DNA from: Gemmatimonas sp.
Lineage (GTDB): Bacteria; Gemmatimonadota; Gemmatimonadetes; Gemmatimonadales; Gemmatimonadaceae
DNA length: 64,000 nt
Direction of reading: 5' to 3'
Assembly (NCBI GenBank): GCA_023910675.1
Contig: JAAVWC010000012.1
Span: 62,001-126,000 of the forward strand
Numbering within the stretch: position 1 is the stretch's first letter; the number at the start of each line of letters is the position of its first letter. Positions 1 through 9,657 of the stretch are shown here, piece by piece. A program made the translations under genes and the position numbers. Under the pieces are notes generated by a model. That model ran no database searches, was not told where the DNA came from, and was given only the letters and a program-made list of their open reading frames with translations.

Positions 1-791
1 TTGAAGATCTCGGGATACGTGCGCGCCAGATGGTAGTAGAACATGCTGCGCGCCACGTTCTTCCAGCGCGACAGGGCGTACGCCATGCGCGAGGGCAACA
101 CGCGGCGCAGCGCGTTTGCGATGGCGTCTTCCGATGGCAGCGTGGCGATGTATGTGGGCGATCGCTGCAGCATGGTGACATGCGCCGCGGCACCTTCGCC
201 CTTGGCCATGGCCGGCACCAACGTCACGGCCGTCGCGCCGCTGCCGATGACCACGACGCGCTTGCCGGCATAGTCGAGCCCCTCGGGCCACTGCTGCGGA
301 TGCACCACGCGTCCGGCAAAGTCGGCGAGCCCGGGCCAATCGGGGGTGTATCCCTGCGCGTAATCGTAGTAGCCCGCACAGCTGAAGAGAAAACGCGCAC
401 TGATCTGCACCGGAGTGCGTACACTCCCCGCTTCGAGCGTCACTGTCCAGCGCGCACGTTCCGACGACCACTCGGCGCGCACCAAGCGGTGCTGGAAACG
501 AATGTGCTGGTCAATACCCGCCTCGCGCGCCGTGTCTTCGATGTACGCCTTGATGGACGGCCCGTCGGCGATGGCCTTGGCGTTCTGCCATGGCCGGAAG
601 CGATAGCCGAGGGTGTACATGTCGGAGTCGGAGCGGATCCCCGGGTAGCGAAACAGGTCCCAGGTGCCGCCCATGTGCTCGCGCGCTTCGACAATGGCAT
701 ACGACAGCGACGGGCACTCGGACTGGAGGTGCCAGGCCGCGCTGATGCCGGAGAGGCCGGCGCCAATGACGAGCACATCGAGCTGTTCCAC
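1..791 (-). CDS. Flavin-containing monooxygenase, Baeyer-Villiger type (C-terminus beyond window)
   Basis: NAD(P)H- and FAD-dependent monooxygenase of the FMO/BVMO group, which inserts oxygen into ketones or oxidises heteroatoms. About 263 codons are visible; the C-terminal part lies outside the window. The N-terminus has the FAD-binding VIGAGLSGI motif, followed by GGTWDLFRYPGIRSDSD as in cyclohexanone-monooxygenase-like enzymes. A second Rossmann motif, VVVIGSGATA, lies near residue 180. The segment FAGRVVHPQQWP matches the BVMO fingerprint F-x-G-x3-H-x3-W-P except at a few positions. The start is a GTG at 791 (a TTG just before is possible) behind a GGAG box. The substrate cannot be inferred. 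Confidence 0.85.
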   Translation of the reverse strand, partial: MEQLDVLVIGAGLSGISAAWHLQSECPSLSYAIVEAREHMGGTWDLFRYPGIRSDSDMYTLGYRFRPWQNAKAIADGPSIKAYIEDTAREAGIDQHIRFQHRLVRAEWSSERARWTVTLEAGSVRTPVQISARFLFSCAGYYDYAQGYTPDWPGLADFAGRVVHPQQWPEGLDYAGKRVVVIGSGATAVTLVPAMAKGEGAAAHVTMLQRSPTYIATLPSEDAIANALRRVLPSRMAYALSRWKNVARSMFYYHLARTYPEIF

Positions 792-970
792 CAAGGGCTC
801 CGGAGCGCGGGAGGGCCCGTTGGGGTGCGACGCCAACGGGTGCTGCCGAGAGAAGCTAGCATGCCGCGCGCGGGCCGCGCACGGGTGGGAAAGCGTCGCG
901 CCCTATGGCCACGACTCCCCTCCACGGCGGTACTTGCTAGATTTGTCGCACGGCCGAGGGTTGGCCGCTT

Positions 971-1057
971 GGGGGGATGGTCGAGTGGTTTATGGCTCCG
1001 GTCTTGAAAACCGGCGTACCTGAAAGGGTACCGTGGGTTCGAATCCCACTCCCCCCG
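971..1057 (+). tRNA. tRNA-Ser (anticodon TGA)
   Basis: The acceptor stem GGGGGGA pairs with TCCCCCC, the anticodon loop is CTTGAAA (anticodon TGA), a long variable arm typical of class II serine tRNAs is present, and the T-loop reads GGTTCGAATCC. CCA is not encoded. A coding sequence starts only two bases downstream. Confidence 0.96.
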
Positions 1058-1059
1058 CT

Positions 1060-2145
1060 ATGCACACACGCACGCGGTACTCCGTCGCAATCGCTGCCTC
1101 CCTTTCGGCAGCGATTGCCGTTTCGGCCGGGGCGCAGACGGTGCCACCGGCGACTTCCGCCGCGCCCCGCGCCCCCACGGTGACGGAGCTCCCCTCACCC
1201 ACCACGGCGCTCCTGCAGGCGGTGTACGCGGTCAGCCCGCAGGTGGTGTGGGCGTCAGGGCACAAGGGCGCGGTGCTCCGCTCTCGCGACGGTGGGCGGA
1301 GCTGGGAGCGATTCGAAACGCCTGCGGGTGACACGCTCGAGTATCGCGACATCCACGCCGCCAGCGCCGATACCGCGTGGATTCTTTCGGCGGGTGACGG
1401 CAGCAAATCGCGCATTTACCGCACAACGAACGGTGGCGCCACATGGCGCCTGCAGTTCCTCAACGCCGACAGCGCGGCGTTCTACGATTGCTTCTCGTTC
1501 GGCTCGTCGACGAGCGGTGTGGCCTTTGGCGACGCGTCGAACAGGCGCACGAACCTGCTCCGCACGGATGATGGTGGCGCGTCGTGGTCGCTGTTGCCCG
1601 CGGCGTCGGTACCGGCGCCACTGCCAGGCGAGGGCGCCTTTGCCGCGAGCGGGCGATGTGTGGTGCATGGCGACCCGAACACGGTGTATGTGGCCACGGG
1701 TGCGCCGGGCGCGCGCCTCTTTCGTAGCCGCGATGCCGGTCGCAGCTGGACGGTGGAGAACACGCCGTTCACACGTGGGACCGCTGCCGGCCTCACCGGT
1801 TTGTCGTTCGTCAACGGCACGTTGGGCATTGCCGTCGCCGCCGATATCAATCGCCTGCGCACCGACACGTCGCAGTCGGTGGTCGGCATTACGCGCGACG
1901 GTGGACGTACGTGGGAGATGCGCACCCGACCGCCGCTGCCGGGCGCGCTCGCGGGCGTGACGTGGGTGCCCGATGCCGGCCCCGGTGTTGCCGTGGCGGT
2001 AGGCTTTGGTGGCGCGTTTTACACCACCGACGAAGGGCAGAGCTGGACGACCATTACCAACTCGGTGACTACCGGCGTCGCCGCCTTTGGACGCGCGGTC
2101 TGGATTGGTGGTGGCAACGGCAAACTGTGGCGGCTCGACTTTTAG
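1060..2145 (+). CDS. Exported Ycf48/BNR-type beta-propeller protein
   Basis: A 361-residue secreted protein. Residues 1-25 form a signal peptide ending in A-G-A-Q. The rest carries repeated Asp-box-like motifs (for example SRDGGRSWERF, TTNGGATWRL, TDDGGASWSL, SRDAGRSWTV, TRDGGRTWEM, TTDEGQSWTT), about one per propeller blade. It resembles the WD40/YVTN/BNR proteins related to the photosystem assembly factor Ycf48, which in non-photosynthetic bacteria are mostly uncharacterised. The start is placed at the ATG at 1060 because an in-frame upstream start would lie inside the tRNA. No Shine-Dalgarno box is possible without using tRNA sequence, so translation after tRNA processing or a leaderless mRNA is likely. 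Confidence 0.85.
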   Translation: MHTRTRYSVAIAASLSAAIAVSAGAQTVPPATSAAPRAPTVTELPSPTTALLQAVYAVSPQVVWASGHKGAVLRSRDGGRSWERFETPAGDTLEYRDIHAASADTAWILSAGDGSKSRIYRTTNGGATWRLQFLNADSAAFYDCFSFGSSTSGVAFGDASNRRTNLLRTDDGGASWSLLPAASVPAPLPGEGAFAASGRCVVHGDPNTVYVATGAPGARLFRSRDAGRSWTVENTPFTRGTAAGLTGLSFVNGTLGIAVAADINRLRTDTSQSVVGITRDGGRTWEMRTRPPLPGALAGVTWVPDAGPGVAVAVGFGGAFYTTDEGQSWTTITNSVTTGVAAFGRAVWIGGGNGKLWRLDF

Positions 2146-2330
2146 CGCCGTCATGTTCCGACCGTGCAGTACGCGCGGGCTGGGGCGTTCTTCGTATTCC
2201 CGCCGGTCTGCCATTGCTTCCGCGCTGCGCCTACGACTACATTTCCGCTCCGCGTGGTTCCTGCGAGCTGACGCGGCGCGAGATACACAACTTGTTTATT
2301 CGTAAGCGGTTGGCTGTATCCGTGAGGTTG

Positions 2331-2420
2331 GGAGGGATGGCCGAGAGGCTGAAGGCACCGGTTTGCTAAACCGGCATAGGGGGTCAACCCCTATCGCGGG
2401 TTCGAATCCCGCTCCCTCCG
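2331..2420 (+). tRNA. tRNA-Ser (anticodon GCT)
   Basis: The acceptor stem GGAGGGA pairs with TCCCTCC, the anticodon loop is TTGCTAA (anticodon GCT), there is a long variable arm, and the T-loop reads GGTTCGAATCC. CCA is not encoded. It is the second serine tRNA within 1.4 kb and is followed at once by a terminator. Confidence 0.96.
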
Positions 2421-2423
2421 TGC

Positions 2424-2463
2424 CGCGGGTCCGCTGGCTTGCCGGCGGGCCCGCGTTTTTTTT
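2424..2463 (+). terminator. Rho-independent terminator of tRNA-Ser(GCT)
   Basis: An 11-bp GC-rich stem (2424-2434 with 2445-2455, one G-T wobble) is followed by eight T residues. It sits directly behind the tRNA and before gltX. Confidence 0.92.
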
Positions 2464-2511
2464 GCCCCGACTTTTCGTCGCACTCCGACCTCCTCCGGTC
2501 TGTTGGTACAT

Positions 2512-3975
2512 ATGACGGCTGCGTCCCCCGCGAAGCGTCCCCGCGTTCGCTTCGCTCCTTCCCCCACGGGTTTTCTGCACGTGGGCGGCGCGCGTACGGC
2601 GCTCTTCAATTGGCTGTACGCCAAGAAGTACGACGGCGTGTTCCTCCTGCGGGTGGAAGACACCGACCGTGCGCGCAGTACCGACGAAAGCACCCGCGCC
2701 ATTTTCGAAGGACTCGAATGGCTGGGGCTCACGTGGGACGAAGAGGTGGTCTACCAGGGGGCCAACGTGGCGCGGCATTACGCCGACGCGCATCGTTTGC
2801 TCGAATCGGGCGCGGCCTATCGTGACTTCACGCCGCAAAGCGAACTGGAGCGCCTGCGTGCCGAAGCCGAAGCGCGCGGCGACGCCTTCAAGTTCGATCG
2901 CACGATGGCGGAGTTGAGCCCTGAGGCGTTGTCCGAGAAGCTCGCGAACAACGAGCCCTATGCCATTCGCTTCCGCGTCCCCGAGGGCACGACGGAGTGG
3001 CCCGATCTGGTGCACGGCCGCATCGCGTTCCCCAACAAGGACATCGAGGATTTCATCATCCTCCGGTCCGACGGCACGCCCGTGTACAACATGGCGGTCG
3101 TCAGTGACGACATCGCGATGGACATCACGCTCGTCATGCGCGGCGATGATCACATCTCGAACACGCCCAAGCAGATCCTGCTCTATCGGGCACTGGGCGC
3201 GGCGGTGCCGCAGTTCGGGCACGTCCCCATGATTCACGGCACCGACGGCAAGAAGCTCTCGAAGCGTCATGGTGCGACCGCTGTTGGTGACTATCAGCAT
3301 CAGGGACTGCTGCCACAGGCCATGCTCAACTTCTTGGCGCTGCTGGGATGGTCGCCGGGCGATGACATCGAGGTCATGGCACTGCCGGAACTGATCGAGC
3401 GTTTCAACGTGAACGGACTGCACGCGAAGGCGGCGGTGTTCGACACCAAGAAGCTCGAGTGGATGAACGGACAGCATCTCGCGAGTATCCCCATCGACGA
3501 GTTGGCCGCCATTGTGGCGCCGCTGATCGAACGCGCGGGGCTGGCCAAGGTTGCCGACCTCGCGACACGGCATGCATGGTTCTGCGGCGTGCTCGAACTA
3601 CTGCGCATCCGTGCGCGGCTCACCGACGACATCGTTGCGCAAGCGGGGCTTTTCTTCACGGAGTTGGTCGAGTTCGATGCCGACGCCGTGAGCAAGCAGT
3701 GGCGGGATGCCGAGGCTACGGCCCAGATCCTCGAGAAGACGCACGCGCGCCTCGCCACGATCGACACGTGGGAGACCGCCGTCATGGAAGACGCGCTCCG
3801 CAAGCTTGCCGAAGAGCTTGGCATTTCCGGCGGGAAGATTTTTCAGCCGCTACGCGTCGCGCTCACGGGGCTCACGGTGAGCCCAGGCATTTTCGACGTG
3901 CTGTTGTACGTGGGGCGCGAGCGGTCTCTGGCGCGCATCGCGAACGCGGTCAGCTATCTGCGGCAGAGCAGCTGA
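2512..3975 (+). CDS. gltX: Glutamate--tRNA ligase
   Basis: Class I aminoacyl-tRNA synthetase that charges tRNA-Glu with glutamate in the cytoplasm; 487 residues, the usual length. The HIGH-type signature appears as PSPTGFLHVGGART at residues 16-29 and the KMSKS-type loop as KKLSKRHGA near residue 250. The anticodon-binding helical domain follows. The ATG at 2512 is chosen over an in-frame TTG nine bases upstream because it places the catalytic motif at the normal distance from the N-terminus. Whether it also charges tRNA-Gln (non-discriminating form) cannot be told without the gatCAB status of the genome. Confidence 0.97.
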   Translation: MTAASPAKRPRVRFAPSPTGFLHVGGARTALFNWLYAKKYDGVFLLRVEDTDRARSTDESTRAIFEGLEWLGLTWDEEVVYQGANVARHYADAHRLLESGAAYRDFTPQSELERLRAEAEARGDAFKFDRTMAELSPEALSEKLANNEPYAIRFRVPEGTTEWPDLVHGRIAFPNKDIEDFIILRSDGTPVYNMAVVSDDIAMDITLVMRGDDHISNTPKQILLYRALGAAVPQFGHVPMIHGTDGKKLSKRHGATAVGDYQHQGLLPQAMLNFLALLGWSPGDDIEVMALPELIERFNVNGLHAKAAVFDTKKLEWMNGQHLASIPIDELAAIVAPLIERAGLAKVADLATRHAWFCGVLELLRIRARLTDDIVAQAGLFFTELVEFDADAVSKQWRDAEATAQILEKTHARLATIDTWETAVMEDALRKLAEELGISGGKIFQPLRVALTGLTVSPGIFDVLLYVGRERSLARIANAVSYLRQSS

Positions 3976-3998
3976 GCCGGCGGCACAGGCCGTCGGAC

Positions 3999-4021
3999 GG
4001 GCGACGACTTACTTGTCGCCC
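3999..4021. terminator. Possible bidirectional hairpin between convergent genes
   Basis: GGGCGAC at 3999-4005 pairs with GTCGCCC at 4015-4021. It lies between the stop of gltX and the convergent gene and overlaps the latter's last codons. There is no T-run, so terminator activity is only plausible. Confidence 0.35.
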
Positions 4022-5067
4022 TTGGGGTCGACGGTCTTGAGCGGCGCGGCAATGCTCGCGCTGGGCGCACGCAACCGCTCGCGACGTTCGGCGTCGCGCC
4101 GTTTGTCCATCTCCTTCACAATACGCTTGAACTCGGCTTCACCCATGCCACGCTCCGACATGCGCATGATGTCGGCGCGACCGGCGGCCAAGCGCGACTC
4201 ACGGGCCATGGCGGTAGGATTGCCGGACATTTGCGCCGCGGTAGCCGCGTTCATGGGCAACAGCCCGAGCAGCGCGTTGGGGATCATGACCTTGCCCAGG
4301 CGAATGCCCTGCTGATCCCAGCCCCACTTGCCGCCGTTCTTGTCGGTCTTGGTCCAATCGCCCGGCGCGCGCCCGTACCTGCCCTGCGCCCGGGCAATGG
4401 AGTCGAGCGAGTCACGCGCCGCGGTCAACACGCCGCGCATGATGCTGTCGAGCTTGTCGGCGCGATCACCCGTTCCGGTGCCCGTCCCCCCACCGCCCGC
4501 GCCACCCTCACCGACCGGCCCGCGCCAGACGCGCTCGTCGACGTAGTTCGGCTTGACGCCACGGGTGTTGGGGTCGATGGCACCAATGCCGTTGCCCACC
4601 GCCCCACCGCTCCCCGTATCGCGGGGCGTGGGAGGCCGCAGCTCGGGCGGCGCGCCAGCTGGCGCCGGTTCGGCGATTTGCGGCGCCGTCGAGACCGGCT
4701 GCTCACGCACCACCGACGTCCGCTCCGCCACCGGCTTGGTGGCCGGGACCGGAACCTCTGGGCTCACATACGTGAGCCGTTCTTCGGTGGGAGCGTCCTG
4801 TTCACCAAAGCGCAGCCACGCCGGGATCCCGTGGCCGAAGGTGAGCACCTGTACCAGCACCGCGCCCACCACCAGGTGAAGTCCCACCGCCACGAGCACC
4901 ACCCGTGGCGAGCGCTTCTCTCCCTGTGGGAGCCCAGACAGCCGCGAACCCAGTGCCCCCTTGGGGAGCATGCGCCGACGCGCCGCTGCCCCCTCCCCCT
5001 GCCCTGTCGGGCTGGACGAGCGGTCGCCGGGAGGCGTCGCCGGAGGGACTGGGGTGGGCATGACCAT
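4009..5067 (-). CDS. Hypothetical protein with one membrane segment
   Basis: A 352-residue protein with no family I recognise. A Pro/basic N-terminal tail of about 55 residues precedes one hydrophobic segment (VVLVAVGLHLVVGAVLVQVL), giving a likely type II topology like TonB. A long Pro/Gly/Thr-rich linker follows, then a charged C-terminal region with DKRRDAERRERLR near the end. There is no recognisable TonB C-terminal domain. Two ATGs six bases apart (5067 and 5061) could start it. It is convergent with gltX and downstream of the FAA hydrolase gene. Confidence 0.65.
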   Translation of the reverse strand: MVMPTPVPPATPPGDRSSSPTGQGEGAAARRRMLPKGALGSRLSGLPQGEKRSPRVVLVAVGLHLVVGAVLVQVLTFGHGIPAWLRFGEQDAPTEERLTYVSPEVPVPATKPVAERTSVVREQPVSTAPQIAEPAPAGAPPELRPPTPRDTGSGGAVGNGIGAIDPNTRGVKPNYVDERVWRGPVGEGGAGGGGTGTGTGDRADKLDSIMRGVLTAARDSLDSIARAQGRYGRAPGDWTKTDKNGGKWGWDQQGIRLGKVMIPNALLGLLPMNAATAAQMSGNPTAMARESRLAAGRADIMRMSERGMGEAEFKRIVKEMDKRRDAERRERLRAPSASIAAPLKTVDPKGDK

Positions 5068-5104
5068 GGAATCTAGTAGATGTGGGGCGCGTCGTCCCGG
5101 GGGC

Positions 5105-5720
5105 TCAAGCGCCGGCGACCACCGGATTTGACACCCGGCTCAGCCCCACCAGTTCCACCTCGACCACGTCTCCGGGCTTGATCGGGCTCACCCCGGCGGG
5201 GGTCCCGGTGGCGACGATATCGCCGGCTTCGAGCGTGAGGTACTGGGAGATGTAGTGCAGCAGAAACGGAATCTTGAAGGCCATGTCGCCCCCCTTGGCG
5301 TGCTGCACCACCTTGCCGTTGAGCCGGGTGATGAGCTCGATGCCGTCGAGATCGGCCGGCGCGGCCACCGGGGTACCAATGGGGCAAAAGGTATCGAGCC
5401 CCTTCGCCCGGGCCCACTGGCCGTCGTTCTTCTGGAGGTCGCGCGCCGTCACGTCGTTGAGCGCCACCACCCCGCCAATCGCGGCCACCGCCTCGGCCTC
5501 GCTCGTCGACTTGCTCAGCCGCTTCCCCATCACGATGGCGATTTCCCCTTCGTACTCGATGTGCGTGGACACCGGGTGCAAGCACGATCGCCTCCCCTTC
5601 CGCGATGATCGACGACGTAGGCTTGAGAAAGAGGAGCGGCTCCTTGGGCACATCGTTGCCCATCTCGCGGGCGTGCTCGAGGTAGTTGCGACCAACGCAG
5701 ACGATCTTGGAGGGCTTCAT
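5105..5720 (-). CDS. Fumarylacetoacetate hydrolase family protein (one frameshift)
   Basis: Small FAH-type hydrolase or isomerase, a metal-dependent family acting on 2-oxo acids such as acylpyruvates and catechol-pathway intermediates; about 205 residues. The N-terminus [20 protein letters not shown] carries the CVGRNY signature and the C-terminal half has [22 protein letters not shown] and [20 protein letters not shown]. The two halves are in different frames. The break lies near 5580, where a doubled base (GCTTGC read for GCTGC on the coding strand) shifts the frame; removing it gives a continuous family-like sequence. This is most likely a sequencing error. Exact substrate unknown. Confidence 0.85.
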
Positions 5721-5794
5721 ATTCGGCGGGGAATGAGACGGAGGGAGTGGACGCGGGTAATCTTCAGGGAAATACGCGGGGCGCCATAGCGACG

Positions 5795-8347
5795 CTACAC
5801 ATCCTTTCGTCGTTGCCGGTAAAAGCGGGACACCTCCCCCCGGATCTCCCCCCATGCCCCCACCACGCGCCGCGCCGGCGGCAGGGCATCGAGGAGGTCG
5901 CGGCCGTACCGCTTGGTCACGACACGCGGATCGCAGAGCACAACCACGCCGGCATCGGTGCCGGTCCGAATGAGTCGACCGAAGCCCTGCTTGAGCCGGA
6001 GCGACGCGTGCGGCAGCATGAACTCACCGAAGCTGTTGCCGCCGCGCGCTTCAATGGCTTCGCACTGCGCCGCCACCATGGGCTCCGATGGCACGCGAAA
6101 CGGCAGCTTGGCAATGAGCAGCGCCCGCAACGCATCGCCCGGTACGTCCACCCCTTCCCAGAAGGTCGCCGTGCCCAGCAGCACCGCGCGTCCACCGTCG
6201 CGAAAGCGCTGTAGCAGAATATCACGCGATTCTTCACCGTGCACGAGCAGCGGCCATCCCGCGCCGTTCCCGGGGCCGCGCAACCACTCCGCCATCTCGC
6301 GCACATCGCGATGACTCGTGAAGAGCGCGAAGATGCCGCCGTCGCTCGCCGTCATGAGATCGCGAAGATGACGCGCGACCGCCGCAAAGTGTTCGCGCGC
6401 ATTCTCGTTGGGCGCCGGTAAATCGGTGGGCACCACAAGCAGCGCTTGATTGGGATAGTCGAACGGCGACGGAAAGACGGCGCTGCGCTTGCTGCGCTTG
6501 GCGTCGTCGATGCCCAGTCGCTGCTCGAGGAAGTCGAAGCCGCCATGCGTCGGTGAGTGTGGCGCTCGTGATGATCGCCGTCTCGACGCGCTCGAACAGA
6601 TCTTCACGTAGCACCGGCGCCAGATCGAGCGGCACACAATGCACCGCGAGATTACGCTCGCCGCCGGTGGGCTTGCCCTGAAACTCCATCCAGCGCACGA
6701 CCGGCTCACCATCGGCGGGGGCCATCAATCCCTTGGCCAACGCGTCGCCGGCGCTCCCCAAGCGGCGCAAGACGGCGCGCACTTCGTTCAGCAACGGCGC
6801 CAATTCTTCGGCACGTTTCTGATCGGACTCGAGACGGTCACGCACGACCTTGAGCCCCGCCGCGAGGGCATCGATTTCGGTGAGGAGCTCCTTGAGCGTT
6901 CCCTCAATACCGTTGCGCCAGAGATCGTGCTGCTGAAATTCCCCGGTCAGCCGCATCACGGGAGTGCCCTGCATTTCCAGTACGGCCGTGAGCAACTCGA
7001 ACAGCAGCTGCACACGGTCGCGCGCCGTCACCGGCACTCGAGAAGAGACGCTCCGCGCACGAGATCGTGACTCGCCACACTCAGCAGATCCTTGCCGCCG
7101 GCAAGGCGCGCCGCGAGCGCCGGCAGCAGGCCCTTGCCGCGCTTCTCGAGGCGGTTGAACATGCGCGCGAGGGCGCGGCGCGTGATCGGAGCTTCCCAGG
7201 TGCGATGCCGCCGGCGTCTTCGAGATGATGCCCTTCGTCCACCACGAGACGCTTGTACGCCGGCAACACGGCCGCATCATCCCAGTTCTGCGACTGACGG
7301 CGCACGGCGAGGTCGGAGAGCAACAGATGATGATTGACCACGACCACGTCGGCGTTCGCCGCTTCCTTGCGCGCCTTGAACAGAAAGCACTTGTCGTAGA
7401 ACTCGCACGTGAGACGGCCGCAGAGATCGGGCTCGGCCGACACCTCATCCCACACGTCGGGACGCGGCGCCGTGGCCAAGTCCGACAGCGAACCATCCTG
7501 CGTGCGCTTGGCCCACTCGGCGAATCTTCTCGACTTCCTCTGTCACGTTGTTCTCGAACAGCGCAGGCTCCGGCCCCCTGCGCCTGTTCCAGGCGATAGA
7601 GGCACAGATAGTTGCGCCATCCCTTGAGCAACGCAAAGCGCACCGGCTGATCGGTGAGCGCGCGCTTGTAGAAAGGGCAAATCCTTTCGCGACGAGCTGC
7701 TCCTGCAACGTGATGGTGTTGGTGCTCACCACGGTGCGTTCGCCATTGGCCGCGGCCCAAGCGCAGCTGCCGGCACCGAGATAGCCGAGCGACTTGCCGA
7801 CGCCCGTCCCGGCTTCGAGCAAGGCAACGCCGCCTTCGTTGAAGGCTGCCGTGACTTCGGCGGCCATGCCGCGCTGGCTCGGACGGTCTTCGTAATTGCG
7901 CGCGCCGTGCACCTGCTTCATGGCCTGCGCAATGAGCCCGTATGGACCAAGCGCCACGTCCACGTCATCGGGATTTACCGGCACGATCGTCTTGCCGGTG
8001 GGAATCTCCGTCACGAAGTAGATGCGCGTGGCGTCATTGTTCACGATCGCGAAGCCCACGCCGTTGCCGTGCAGACCGAACGCCACCTGCATGTCGGCAT
8101 CGCTGGGCGTGAGCTCGCCCGACGGGTGATTGTGCACGAGCAATTCGCCGCGTTCGGCGACGCCGGGCAGCGCGAGCACGCTCTGCACGTCACCGGCGGC
8201 GACTTTGCGTGCGGTGTCCACGTTGCCGTCGGCGTCGACGGTGCACACGAAACACACTTCGTTGCCACCGTGGAGCCGGATCTGTGTGCGAATGGCTGCC
8301 GCCGCCTTCGGCAGCAGGCGTGCTTCGCCAGCCTCGACCAACGTCAC
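5795..8347 (-). CDS. RadC-like JAB domain fused to DinG/XPD-type helicase (several frameshifts)
   Basis: About 850 residues in several frames. Residues 1-140 form a JAB/JAMM domain: the motif [14 protein letters not shown] near residue 97 holds the metal ligands as in RadC. From about residue 165 a superfamily 2 helicase follows: Walker [10 protein letters not shown], a DEGH box in [10 protein letters not shown], and C-terminal motifs [15 protein letters not shown] and GFGRLIRT. DinG/XPD enzymes unwind damaged or structured DNA and usually carry a 4Fe-4S cluster; cysteines in [13 protein letters not shown] fit that. At least four breaks (near 7690, 7672, 7575 and 7523) are single extra bases, mostly in short homopolymers; more lie near 7200, 7050 and 6550. 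Start 18 bp after the upstream gene. Confidence 0.85.
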
Positions 8348-8365
8348 GTCGCGCTCAGTTCTCCA

Positions 8366-9646
8366 TCACGTCTTCCGCGGCTTCTTCTTGGCGGCCGGGA
8401 AGAGGACGTTGTTGAGAATGAGACGGTAGCCCGGTGAGTTGGGGTGCAGCGACAGATCGGTGGGCGCACTGCCGATGGCGTGCTGCGGATCTTCCGGGTC
8501 GTGCCCGCCCAGAAAGGTCCACGAGCCTTTGCCGTAATCGCCATGCAGATACTTGGACCACGGCGCGCCGTCTTCCTGCGCGAGCACAGTCACGCCAGGT
8601 TTCACGACGGCCTTGTTGAAGCTCGTGGTCACGCCATAGAAGTCGGCGATGACGGTGCGATGGTTCTGCACGAGCATGGCGGCCACGGGATCGAGCTTGG
8701 CCGAGAAGCCAAAGAGCGAGAAGGCCCCCAGCGGCTGACGACGCGATGGCACGTTGACCTGATGGCCATCGATGTCGCTGAGCGCGTTCACATAGGGCGA
8801 CGGCTCGACGTGTGCGCCCTGAAATGCCAGCGCACGCGTCCAGTCGAGCCGGGTGTCGGCATCGGCGGCGGGTGGCGAGCCGTCGGAGAACGGCCCGGCG
8901 ATATCGACGAACATGGACGCGATGGAAAGATCGAGCGACTCCGTCGCGCCACACATGGCAAAAAGAAACCCGCCACGCTCGACGAACGCGCGGATGTTTT
9001 CGGCCACGCCCTTCTTGAGCGCCGGCACATCGTTCTTGCCGAACTTGCGCCCGGTGGAGAGGTCACGCTCGCGCTGCGCGACGAACCACGGCGCGTCGCG
9101 ATAGGCGAGATAGAGTTTGTTGTACTGTCCCGTAAAGTCTTCGTGGTGCAGGTGCACCCAGTCGTACTTGGACAGATCGCCCTTCATGACGTCATCGTCC
9201 CACACCGAGGCGAACTCGATGCCGGCGTAGGTCAACGCCAACGTCACGGCGTCGTCCCAGGGTGGCTGATCGACGGGGCGATAAATGGCAATCTTGGGGG
9301 CGCGCTCCAGCACGACGGCGTCCATGTTGCCACCCGCGATTTCGGCGCGCGCAGCGGCGACGTTGGCATCGGTGAACGGCTCCACCGAAACGCCGTCGAG
9401 TGCGGCCCGCTTGCGAAGGTCAGGAACGTCGGGGAGCAGGAAGGCGCCGCCGCGATAATTCAGCAGCCATTCCGCCTTCTGCCCACCTTTGAGCGCCTGA
9501 TAGGTGACGCCGTAGGCCTTGAGATGATTGCGCTGCCCGTCGTCCATGGGGAGCAGCAGATACTGCGCCTGCGCCGGACGCACCACGCCCAGCACGAGGG
9601 CCAACACCAGAAGCAGTCGCTGCATGCGCATACCGAAATGTACCAT
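8366..9646 (-). CDS. Exported protein of the family databases name asparagine synthetase B
   Basis: A 426-residue protein with an N-terminal signal peptide (LLLVLALVLGVVRPAQAQ), so it acts outside the cytoplasm. After cleavage it starts YLLLPMDDGQRNHLKAYG and continues EWLLNYRGGAFLLP. I recall this pattern from Bacteroidota proteins labelled asparagine synthetase B, but I see no N-terminal nucleophile Cys or synthetase PP-loop here, so the enzyme name is probably inherited rather than earned. A GGFLFAMCGATESLDL stretch resembles the class I amidotransferase-like fold. The gene lies 11 bp after the TPR gene in a likely operon running from DUF4159 downward. Confidence 0.65.
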   Translation of the reverse strand: MVHFGMRMQRLLLVLALVLGVVRPAQAQYLLLPMDDGQRNHLKAYGVTYQALKGGQKAEWLLNYRGGAFLLPDVPDLRKRAALDGVSVEPFTDANVAAARAEIAGGNMDAVVLERAPKIAIYRPVDQPPWDDAVTLALTYAGIEFASVWDDDVMKGDLSKYDWVHLHHEDFTGQYNKLYLAYRDAPWFVAQRERDLSTGRKFGKNDVPALKKGVAENIRAFVERGGFLFAMCGATESLDLSIASMFVDIAGPFSDGSPPAADADTRLDWTRALAFQGAHVEPSPYVNALSDIDGHQVNVPSRRQPLGAFSLFGFSAKLDPVAAMLVQNHRTVIADFYGVTTSFNKAVVKPGVTVLAQEDGAPWSKYLHGDYGKGSWTFLGGHDPEDPQHAIGSAPTDLSLHPNSPGYRLILNNVLFPAAKKKPRKT

Positions 9647-9657
9647 GACGTGCCGCC

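Noticed and set aside
30-1007. Open frame of 325 codons on the plus strand, opposite the monooxygenase
   Set aside because: His/Arg-rich shadow of the minus-strand gene and overlaps the tRNA; no family-like sequence.
1033-1059. Upstream start for the Ycf48-like protein
   Set aside because: Would lie inside the tRNA-Ser gene.
7500-7700. Programmed frameshifting in the helicase gene
   Set aside because: Several breaks within 200 bp and the same kind in unrelated genes fit base-insertion errors better; no conserved slippery motif as in the IS3 element.
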